DNA from: Atrina japonica
Lineage: Eukaryota; Mollusca; Bivalvia; Pterioida; Pinnidae
Direction of reading: 5' to 3'
Assembly: GCA_030159075.1 (NCBI GenBank)
Contig: BROG01000266.1
Location: forward strand, 271,001-335,000
Length of the DNA stretch: 64,000 nt
Shown here piece by piece: positions 12,401 through 24,400 of this stretch. A program made the translations under genes and the position numbers. Within the stretch, counting starts at the first letter, position 1. Every line of letters starts with the position of its first letter. The notes under the pieces were generated by a model. That model did not search any database and was not told the DNA's origin. It saw nothing but the letters and a program-made list of their open reading frames with translations.

Positions 12401-15400
12401 ATTAGAACTGCACACTGGGTGTTTCCTGGGATTGATTAACTAATTAATTGGTATAGAAATGTAGAAATACTATGAAAGTACATGCAATTAAACAATAAAT
12501 GTGTACAGAGAAGTTTATTTATCTCTGGAATATCTCTGTACATCTCTGGAAGAATGTGACTTTAGAGCCCCAACAAAATTTTCTGAGTCTACACTGTTAT
12601 GATTTTTACTTCAAAATTTTCCTTTACTTTGAAATACATGTAAAGTGAAACTTGTACATGTATATAACGACCTTTCTAGGTTATTATAGGTAGTTGGTCT
12701 TTATATCATGTATATAGAGATTGGTTTGTACAAAAACAGGTAAGTATTGGGGACAGCAAATAATGGCCTTTGTGACCAGGTGGTCACTAAAGCAGGTTTT
12801 ACTGTATCTAAATTGATATCTTGAGCTGTGTGGTCAGGGGCCATCTGATCAGTAGACTAAACATTTTTCTGTAAGAATTTTTCTATGAGTACATGTATGA
12901 CCTTTACACATTTTAAATGTAAAGTTCTCTGTACTTATATGTTATCCAGGTGTTACAACTTTAGTGATTACTGATATATACATATTCTGCTATTCTTTTA
13001 AACTTGTGTGACAAAATACATGAGGTGAGATGTGGATGAACAGGCAAATAAGAATTTTGTTAGTATATTAAGTAGTGTTAAAGGTCAAAGATTACCATTG
13101 CATTTTAATAGGTTTTATCAAAGCTTTCATTATGTTGGCAAAATCTTATCTCATTTATTAGGTATACACACATACCCACACAATGTCTATTTCTGGTAGA
13201 CGAATGTCAACTGACCAATCATTAAGCAAATAAATCTGTTAATGTGTCTGACAGATTCTAACAAAAAAGAAAATTGAAAATGTCAGCATGGTGATAAATC
13301 TGAGATAATGGTTAAAGATTTTGCCAATAAGTGCCCACTGGATTTAAGTTATGGTCTGCTTATAAGGTTATATAAGCATATGACTGCCCTCGCACATGCA
13401 CATGATGATTCATACATGACCATATACATCTTAAAATGCAGTGATTGTGTACACACATATATGAGAAATGTACAATCAAACCTGTATAAAGGGCACCTGC
13501 CTATAAGGCCATTCAATCATAATCTTTGTTTACTTTTTTATAATGAATAAAAGTCACCGGTCTATAACAGCTGATTTTGCCTGTTCCCTTGATTGACTTT
13601 TAAAGACAAGTTTGACTGTAATTGTGTACACAAGCTGGTTGAAAATTTCAAATGCCTAAAATTTCCACTACACATGAGAAGGCAATGGATGCAACAATAC
13701 TGCTCTCCTCCTGAATGTCTCTCTCGGTTATTCAATTTTTTTTTTGGAGGAGGTGGGGGCCATATTGTTGACATTTAGGTTTTATGAGTTTTGATAACTG
13801 ACGAAGAATTGTCGCCAATCACAGCTTCAGAAATTTATCACACTTAGAATTTTGATATACAGTGGAACAACCCTCATGAAAGACTGCTGTCATGTAAGAC
13901 CGACCACTCTCATGAAAGACCGGCCACTCTCATGAAAGACTGCTGTCATGTAAGACCGGCCACTTTCATGAAAGACCGGCCACTCTCATGAAAGACCCGC
14001 CACTCTCATGAAAACCGGCCACTCTCATGAAAGACCGGCCACTCTCATGAAAGACCACTCTTTTTCTAAAAACCGTTGGCTAAGTAATCTCTTTTTAATA
14101 AAACCTCTACTGAGAGATGACATTTTAGTGGCATATGAAATGGTTCGTCTGTACAAGATCTTTATCTGTTTAGCAGTTATTAGGGACACCTATGGGGAAC
14201 ATTTTTTTTTTAAGAAACATTTTAAACCATTTTTAAACAAAAACATTTCAGCAAGATTTAAGTTTGAAAAAACATTTTTGTATGTAAATATTATGTAAGA
14301 AAGATAAATTGTTTTGTAGTAACAATGTTTTTGTCCTAGATTCAATATGTCCTTGTAGTTAGCCTACAAATATTTTGAATAGACTTCAAAATTAATTTCC
14401 ATTTGATACAGGTATTGATCCCATCGATGCAGATTTTAGATAAATCTTTCACGTAATTTTTAATTAAATTGATGGAACCCAATTTGTAATGCATTTCATA
14501 TAAAGCGGCAGTCCAAGTTGCGTCATACTCGAGAGTTTTAGACTTTTTAAAAGTGCAAGTCAACAAGAGGTTGCGTACATCTCACGGCATTGTTTGCTTT
14601 TGCACAATAATTTTTTCACCTGAAAAATGATTTATTGATGAGTTGGTTGTTGGCTTCAGAAAAAGAACTGATTCCTATATAGAATCATATTGAATTTGAC
14701 TTGCCCTCCAAGGGTTCCTAAAAAAAATAATGAATAAAAAACAGATAAATTATCTTCTCTGTTTCATATCATTGATTATGATTGAAAAAAAAAAGATAAA
14801 GAATGTGTGTTATAGTTTTACCATTATCATTTTTATCAGTAGGCAGTACATCATTGTACATCATATTATAAACTACGATTAGAAAAGCGCTAACATTATA
14901 TTTTTTTCTTGAGATTTAACACTTCTGATTCACAGATGTGTTTGTGTATGTCTTCAATCAAAAAAATTCCCAATTTGACACAAATTTACTTGAAAATTCC
15001 CAATTGTGTCGTCAATGGCATCTTCCCAAAATTGGCAGAAAAAGAGCTGTAATAAATGTTACATAATTTGAAATTTTCAAAACAGATATTGATTAAAAGA
15101 AAAAAAAACAACAACAACCAAATAACAGCTCATGTTGTTTGTTTTTTTTAATTAATAATGTGCATACAAATTAACTAATTACTCTGTTCTCTGATTTACA
15201 TGATGACAAGGTATCATGTTTCTGTATATAGTACACTGTCTTGAGAGACCACTGTTGTGAAACACTTCCTGCCTTTCGAGACCACATCCTGAAAATCATT
15301 CAGTTAAATAATTCTATACATAAAACCACTTATGGGAGACCACCTGCCTTGAGAAACCACATTTCAGCAACAGAAGGGGTGGGGGCAGTCTCTCAAGGCA

Positions 15401-18400
15401 GGTTCCACTGTATATACATCTTTTGATTTCTCAATTTTCAATTTTAACTTTATATTAAAAAATGAAAAAATATTAAGGTTTACATGGAAAATGAAATTAT
15501 GTCTTAACTTTGAAACAAAAAAAATTATTATTTTTCAGTCGATAAACAGGTTTTTAAAAGCTGTTAACCCAAGGAAACTTAAGTTATAGTTTTCTAAAAA
15601 TTGTGATATTTTCAACAAATTTCGTTAAAGATACATATTTCTGTGTATTTAATTTTTCCCAATTTAAAAGAAAAGTGCTATTTTGAAAAGTAGACATGAA
15701 AAATCACTGTCTAACAAAAATAAATATTGTTAATTAAAAGTATTCAGTAAGATGCAGCATTGTTATCTTTTAAAATGATTTTTAATTTCACTGTGTGATA
15801 AAAAATTATTCATGTGTATGAAAATATATTAAAATATACTGCTTTATTAATCTACAAACATTGGTCCCCAGAGTGGTAACTGAATACATGTACATATCAG
15901 TTAACCCATACACCCCTAAAAATGCATTTGGACTGGTCTGTGTCAATGATTTTCAATAGAGTCTATAATTTTCAGGAATAGATAGCTTAATGATTAATGC
16001 CTCACACTGATATATTCATTTAATTGATTAATATTTAATTGCTGCATTATCTATGACCATTTATCAAACAATGTCTGTCCATGCCAAATTAATATTTTAA
16101 ATCAGAAGTAAAGCTAAGTTAATCCTTTTGTTAATAACGAGACTACAGACCATCTGGTTACTAATTATCTGGCTCTTATAACCCTTCTGTAATATTACAC
16201 TAGTGGAGTTGAAATATAAAATGTTTAGTTTAGCAAGGTGTTTGAAAAATAAGACTCATGTTTTTGTAAGAAATTGAAAGTAGTGTTGTCAAATTTGTTG
16301 AAAATCATAATTGATTAAATTCGATAGCATTGGTCGACCCTAACCAATCAATGATCAGCAGATTATCGGATTGAAAACCACTTGCGTTATTTTTTGCAAA
16401 ATCTTAAATTGTAGCTTACAATATAATTAGATTAATAATGATAAATTAAATTCTTAATATGCAGTGTTTTCTATTTTCATTGTCATTTCCAATAAAAGTT
16501 GATTATGGACAGAAATCATGGATTTTAACATGATTATGTTTTCAAAAAACAATAGGTAAGTAAGATTTGACATGGCCAAAGCAGGTGTGTCAGTACTTGT
16601 TTTATGATAATCACAAAAACTTGTTTGAAATTAAGATAATAGGAAAAAAATTTAAAACCGATTATAATCGATTATGAAATCTCAAATTGATTGTCTGAAA
16701 TTGACCATCTTTTCGATTGATGATGAATTTTTAATTGGTCTTTAGTTGAAAAGGTAGTCAAGTTTAGACAATCACTATTTGAAACTAACACTAATTGAAA
16801 GTGATTGACCATTTTAACGTGCATAAAAAGAGTTTCATATTCACTTTAACAATGGCCTTTCGTTTATATATAAAAGATATATATGTACATGTTCTTATCA
16901 CATTAAATCTTAAAAGAGGGTAGGTACGTAGTTCAGTTGTTTTTAGATATTTTTTTTTCTTCATTTTTTAAATATAGGTTTATCTAAGTAAGTAAGTACA
17001 TATCTAAAATATTGTATCATAAATGAGTTACCAAGATATATTTTCTCTGTATATTTTATATAAAATCACATTATTTTCAAGATTGATCTCCAATAAAGTT
17101 TAGGTTGGGAAACCAGAAATACACTGTTCATACATTTTTATTTTTTTATTTCATTTTTTTTTTTTTTTTGGCCTTGTAATGTGTTAAAAAGCTTGTTTCA
17201 TGAAAGTTGTACATTTACAAATCAGTTTCATTGTCAGCATCTTCAAAACTCTTAACTTAATTGCACATCAATACGTTTATAATATCATGACCAACTACAG
17301 TGAAATCTTGTTATATATCGAAATTTACAGACCATCCTCTTTATTTCAAGATATCTGTAATTTGAGATAACCAAAATATTGATTAACACATTTTTTTTCG
17401 TCCATTAAATCAGGACTGGCCAGTTCGATTTTGACATAACCAGAATTTCCACTCATTTGATTTTGACATAACGAGATTCCACTGTGTTTTAAAGACAAGG
17501 ATAACCTAGAACAACCATAATGAAATAGCATAATTTAATATCGGCTAGCATGTATATAATTCTTAGGTTTAATAAAACATGTTTGAACACATCATAACCT
17601 GTTGGTAATTAATTGTAGAGTTATAGGCTCTATGGCCAAGTTGTTAGAGCACTGCGCTTTAAAGCATATACACTGAAACTTGTATATAGTGACCTCCTTA
17701 GGGACACAAGAAAACTGGTCTTTTTAGGGAATTGGTCTTTATATAGAGGTTGATTTGTACACAAATGGTACTATTGGGGACAGCAAAAAATGGTCTTTGT
17801 GACCAGGTGGTCTTTATACACAGGTGGACTGGTAATCTCTCACCTCTGGCCAGCCCCACTGGAACCAAAGGTGATTTTGTGAGAAAGTTTGCCGGTTTAC
17901 TAGTGGAAGGCCGGTGGTCTCTTCCAGGGTACATTGTAACCAGGTTCTTTCCTCCACCACTAAAATCTGGCTACCACCATATGACTGACAAGTTCTTGTA
18001 TGTGGAGTCAAACAACATTAAAAAAAAAAAAAAAAATTGAACAAACAACTTGATAAGTTGAACATACATTTTAACTACAGCAATATCTTAACTGATCAAC
18101 CCCTTAAAAACAATGGAATCTGTTCTAAATTAATGACTTGAAGCAGTCCAAATGTGTCTTTAGGGGTGAATGAATTAAACAATATAAGTAATCATAGAAT
18201 CCACAATTTGACCTTGTTTTGCAGGGACTTTACATATTTTACATAAGGAACACACAGAAGGTTTTAGAGGTATACATGTAGATCTTTCTAACTGACTCCA
18301 TAATTGGGAAGGTGTAATTTTTAAATTAAAGAGGTGGTTGAAATTGTTTTTAACTAAATAGAATATTTTTTGATAGAAAAAGTCAAAAAATGAAATTTTG

Positions 18401-21400
18401 TGAAATTCTGTGACAAACATATTATTAGAAAATTTCGGCTGTATCTCACCTGCTATACATCTTTAAACATGATATACACCCTAAAGGGGCATTAGCTGTG
18501 TTTACTAAAAAAATATTTCAATTTCTTCTACAATAACTACTTGTACTTGATGTACAATAACAAATAAAAGCTATATACAGGCATAAAAAAATCTTATATT
18601 CTTATATATTTTGTGAAAATAAGGTCAGGTCCAGTGTGGTATTCATATACAAATAGTAAGATTGAGTCTGTCAATTGTAATTAGAAAAGTGCCAAACCAG
18701 GGTTCACAAGCAATTTTCACAAAATAAAAAAATGTTTATGCCTGTGTATATCCCTTTTTTTGTTATTGTTTATCAATATAAGTAGTTAAAAAAATGGAAA
18801 TATTTCTTTTGAAAAAAAATGGTCTTCCATGACAGTGTTCTCTCAAGACAGGTTCCACTGCATTTCACTCCAGGGCCAGGCACCATAAAACTTGAGAATT
18901 TACTCATTAGTCTGAGAATATTCTCAACTCGGCCTGCTCAGCCAATCAGATTTCAGGATTAGCCAAATTTGAGTGAAATTTTTAGTCTTAAATAATTCTA
19001 TGTTTTATGGTGTCAAGCCCTAGTCTCAATCTTGGCCACTTGCTCAATGTCAAAGTTACTCACACTCAAAGTTGCATCGAAAACCATTCTATTTTTGTAA
19101 CTATGGTAATATATCCTTAAATGCAGTGTATGCGGAAATTAGTCTAGTCCTTGCATTTGACTTGATTTTCATCCTTAGTCATGAAACACTCACTTTTGAA
19201 ACAGTAAATCCTTGCAGGGGACAGAAATAAATACACTACACTTACATATACATGTTACATGTATATACATATATACAATTAAACATTTAGTCTTGGTAAA
19301 ATACACTTCTGATATATACATGTGCCTATATACAATTAAACATTCAGTCTTGGTAGTTTTTTGTACAGATGCATCGTTATGCATAAAAAAAATAGTAAAT
19401 CTTTATGCCACAAGCCACAAAAATTCACTGACGGTTATATACCACAATAATCCACAGTATCAAAAAGTGCTCAGTCAAGAGTATTGGAGTGGCTTAAATC
19501 TTGTTCTGAATATGAGCCACTTTCTCCAAGAGGATCTGTTTTTGAATCACCGAATGCATGTGTGCCACTTTCTCATATGGTTACAAAGTAAACATATTGA
19601 TCAATGCCACACCTGCTTTTTTTTTTACATCATTCCATTGTGATGTTATAATGACTTAAGTGTTTGACGGGCCATTTAATTGTGATGTTGTAATGCAAAA
19701 GTTTGCCAACAGGTGTTGTATTGGGCATTTGGCGATAGGTCAGTTGTATCACAGCATTGCTCTGTCCGACTGTCTTTGTCACAAAGATGTTTGGTTTGTA
19801 TGATTTTTCTTCCTTTGTTTACTTTTTCATTTTTCCGTGTGAATATGAATAACTGTTTTAAAAGTTAATTGATTAGCACCAGCTGTTATTGAATTTCCTT
19901 TGGGAATTTAAACACGGCCTTAGCTTCTCCGAGATCTTGTTCAGGCATCCTGATCATGTAGCGAGATTTATGACTTTGGAATGAATCGCTGACTTTGGCC
20001 AAACGCTTCCGATTTTGCATGATCAAGATGCCAGCAGATACTGCTATAATGGCGACTAATCCTAAGATGGCTCCAACAATGATATTCGTATTGGACCCTG
20101 TGTCGTTGTTTTTTGTTTGTTTAATGGGTTGTGCATATAATGAAGTGTTACTTGGAGCATGGTTGTTTGTAGTTGTTTTGTTGTCATTGGCAACTGGTTT
20201 GTTAAGGTTGATTGTTTTGGTGGTCATTGGTTTGCTCCCACCCGTGGTTACTACTGGTTCCGTTGTTATTTGATTGGTTTTGGTAGATAAATTTGGTCTG
20301 GCAGAGGTAGAGGGGATTGTACTTTCAGAACTTGAGTGCTCATTAGCAGTAGGAGCATTGTGTGATGCCATAGAAGATGTAGACACTAAGGATGTTTTAG
20401 AACCTGATAAGGTCATAGAAGTTGTCAAAACTGATGATGGTACAGGCACATTTTGGCTTGTCTGACTATCAGTAAGTGATGTTGTGGACTGTGGTTTAGT
20501 GGTCTTAACAGGTACAGCTTGACTTGTTTGACTTTTAGTAATTAATGTTGTGGACTCAGGTTGGGTCATCTTAACAGGTACAGCTTGAGTTGTCTGACTC
20601 TCAGTAATTAATGTTGTGGTCTCGGGTTGAGTCATCTTAACAGGTACAGCTTGAGTTGTCTGACTTTCAGTAATTAATGTTGTGGACTCCGATTGAGTCG
20701 TCTTAACAGGTACAGCTTGAGTTGTCTGACTTTCAGTAATTAATGTTGTGGACTCGGGTTGAGTCGTCTTAACAGGTACAGCTTGGCTTGTTTGACTTTC
20801 AGTAATTAATGATATGGACTCGGGGTGATTTGTCTTAACAGGTACAGCTTGAGTTGTCTGACTTTCAGTAATTAATGTTGTGGACTCGGGTTGAGTCGTC
20901 TTAACAGGTACAGCTTGGCTTGTTTGACTTTCAGTAATTAATGTTGTGGACTCGGGGTGAGTCATCTTAACAGGTACAGCTTGGCTTGTCTGACTTTCAG
21001 TAATTAATGATGTGGACTTAACAGGTACAGCTTGGCTTGTCTGACTTTCAGTAATTAATGTGGACTCAGGTTGAGTTGTCTTAACAGGTACAGCTTGGCT
21101 TGTCTGACTTTCAGTAATTAATGTTGTGGACTCAGGTTGAGTTGTCTTAACAGGTACAGCTTGAGTCTGACTTTCAGTAATTATTGTGGGGGACTCAGAT
21201 GTAGTAGGCTTTGCAGGTTCTCCTGTAGTTGTCTGACTTTCAGTAATTATTGTGGGGGACTCAGATGTAGTAGTCTTTACAGGTTCTCCTGTAGTTGTCT
21301 GACTTTCAGTAATTATTGTGGGGGACTCAGACGTAGTAGTCTTTACAGGTTCTCCTGTAGTTGTCTGACTTTCAGTAATTATTGTTGGGGACTCAGACGT

Positions 21401-24400
21401 AGTAGTCTTTACAGGTTCTCCTGTAGTTGTCTGACTTTCAGTAATTGATATTGTGTACTCAGATGAGGTAGTTAACTCTGGTGTTGGAGTCCTCACAGTT
21501 ATTTCGGCAGATGACTTGTTCTCAACATAAGATGCTGTTGTCATGGATATTGTGGAATCTGTGGTTCCTGTCGTGGATATTTGATGGCTGATAATGGATG
21601 ATGTCAATTCCGCTGTCTGTGACTCATCAGTGACCGCCAGAGATGACAGCACTGGTGTTATATATTTTGTAGTTACTCCATCAGTCGACTGACTGTCAGT
21701 TTTTGATGTTATGAACTCGGGTTGTAAAGATTCCATAGATGTTTTGTATAGTAGATTATCAGTACTTGTCATTTCTGCCACTGTAGACTCTACTATTGTT
21801 TCCATAGTATTTAAATTTGACTCAGTAGTTGGAGATTTCTCAGTCATCAAAGAGTGACTTTTTGTCTTGGATGACATCATTTCCGATGGTGGATATTCTG
21901 TTGTTGTGGTTGATAGCAGACTGTCAATGTTTACTGTAGTGGATTGATGACTGTCAACATGAACTGTTGTCATTTCTGATGGTGAGGATTCAGTAATTTC
22001 AACTAGATGTTGATTGTTAGTTGTTGTTAACAGTTCAGTTGTTAAAGTTTCACTGATCTCTGTTGATGTCTGACTTTTCAATTCTGTTGTTACTGACTGT
22101 GGATTTTTGTTAGTTGTTAGCCTAGTTGTTGAAAATTCAGTATTTTCTGTAGAAGTGTAACTGTCTGGAATTTTGTTAGTTGTCAACAATGACTGACTAT
22201 TCTCAGTTGTTGTTATTGATTCTGTTGCAGGGAAATTGGTATTCTCTGCAGGAGTTTTGTTAGTTGTCAGAGACAGTTGATTGTTAACAGTTGATGTCAT
22301 CATCTCTGTTGTAGATTCAGTTGTTTCTGCCGAAGTTTGGTTGTTAATGGTTGAAGTCACCGATTCTGAAGCTGGAAAACTGCTTATTGCCAGAGAAGTC
22401 TGATCCTTGCTAATTTCATTTGTCAATTCAGATGTTAATATTTTGGTAGTTGTTAGAGGTGGCTGATTGTTAACAGGTGTTGTTCTTAACTCTGATGTCT
22501 GAAATTTAGTAAAAATGTTAGTTGCTAATTCTGTAACCTCATCTGTTATCATCTCAGATGAAGATTCAGTAGTTCCCTTTTGACTGTTAACAGTTGTTAA
22601 GTCCAGGTTTAGCAGGTTGTTAGTTGTCATAGATGACAGACTGTTAACAGAGGTTGATGCCATCTCTGATGAAGATTCAGTAGTTCCCTTTTGACTGTTA
22701 ACAGTTGTTAAGTCCAGGTTCAGCAGGTTGGTAGTTGTCATAGATGGCAGACTGTTAATAGAGATTGATGCTTTCTCTGATGAAAATTCAGTAGTTTCCA
22801 AAGAATGTTGACTGTTATCAGTTGTTAACTCAGAGGTCAGTTGTTTGGTAGTTGTCACTGCTGGCTGACCATTAACAGTTGTCGCTGTCAAATCGTCAGT
22901 TGTTGAACTGGTGGCTACCTCGGCAGATGATTGCGGCAACATGGTCGTAGTGGGAGGTACTGTTGTTGTTTGACAGCGGGTGTTCAATGAATTGGCTACA
23001 TTTCGTATTTCCATGTCTTTGAACTGTCCAGGACTGGTACAAATTGGTTCTCTTGAAGTCTCCTTGGTGTAATTGTCAAGATATTTTGCCAACCACAGAA
23101 TGTTGCAGTCACAACACCATAGATTACGATACAATTTTACAGTTGCGTGTTGTTGATAGAATGTCATGAAAGAGGTTTGCATGGCTCCTGGCAATGTCAT
23201 CAGTTCGTTGTTTTCAAGGTTTAAAATTTTAAACTTGAAATTTTGAAAGGAATGTGGCAAGATGAAAGTCATTTGATTTGAGTTCAATTCCAGTTTGTTT
23301 AATGTTACATTTCTCAGATCATCGTCAAATATTTGCTTGATTTTGTTCGCGGTCAGGATTACATTAAGATCAGCTCTTGATATGCTTCTTAGAACAGAAC
23401 TTGGAATTCTACTGAGCTGATTGAAAGACAAGTCCAACAATGTTAGTGATGTACCATTTATAATAACATTGTCAATATTTAAAAGTTTGTTGCGGTTAAA
23501 GTTAATAGTCTGAAGCATGTGTAACCCGCTGAACAGCATTGTGGGTAGTTTTATAATCTTGTTGTAACGAAGGTTTATTTTTTCGATAGACACTAGTGGT
23601 TTAAAAGCATCTGGATGTATTTGATCTATTTGATTATATGTCAAGTCAAGTATTTTTAAGCCGCTCAATCCTAAAAACATTGTCTCGGTTAACTCTGTTA
23701 GTTGATTTCCTGCAAGGTGAAGTTCTATTAGAGAAGTCATGTTCTGAAAAGTTCCGTCCCGAATTCTTGATATTAGATTTCCGTCTAACTTTAGAATTTC
23801 GACAGAGTGTGGCCCCAAAAAATATGCATTTTTTAAATGTGATATTTTGTTTTTCTGTAGATCTATCACTTTCAGCTCTGTATTGTTTATGAAAGGCGAT
23901 CCCCATAACAAGTTAATTTCATAATTGTTCAAACTAATTTCCCTTAGATCCTCAATATGTAGAAAAAATATATCTTTCAGGAATCCTAATGGAATCTTGT
24001 CAGTGCCATCGGAAAGATGTAGAATTTGTATGGAGCTTGGGAACTCCGATATTGATATATCTTTGCAAGTAGCATTGATCAGTGCTCCATCGTTGTCGAA
24101 CCCACAAATTGTACATTTCTGTGGGCAGTTATCTGTCATGCCGTAAACTTGTCCATGCTGTGATATCGTGAACATTGAATTCACAAATATGATTATAGTG
24201 ACAATTCTGTATTTTTCACCTTGGCTCATTTTGGTTTGCAGTTCTTTTTGTGATTCTACATGTATGTTAAACAGTTAAGTCAAAATACTTTATGTACATA
24301 TATGAAAAGCAAAATTGGTGTCCATCGTTAAGTTTTTAATCAAAGTATTTCTTTAAATCTTTAAACTTTTATGATCTTCAGAATGATAATTTTCATCCCA

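Larger units (their letters stand above)
11916..19885. other. KIF13 intron between the 66-bp array and gene A
   Basis: No coding sequence recognised. Contents: fold-back elements 12643-12805, 13468-13612, 13859-14170, 15232-15416 and 17298-17490; a dispersed AATTCCCAATTTGACACAAATT repeat cluster at 14955-15050; a worn TTAA-type element at 15900-15978; a split SINE at 17625-18030; a TTAA-type element at 18088-18178; and a lone half-element end at 18829-18860. The last few hundred bases are the presumed 3' UTR of gene A. Confidence 0.6.

Noticed and set aside
19212..19643. 143-residue + strand frame
   Set aside because: Built on a short local duplication (tatacaattaaacatt ... agtcttggta) and TA-rich text, in the 3' flank of gene A.
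21137..21448. Cys/Ser-rich frame on the + strand inside gene A
   Set aside because: Off-strand reading of the gene A 66-bp coding repeat.
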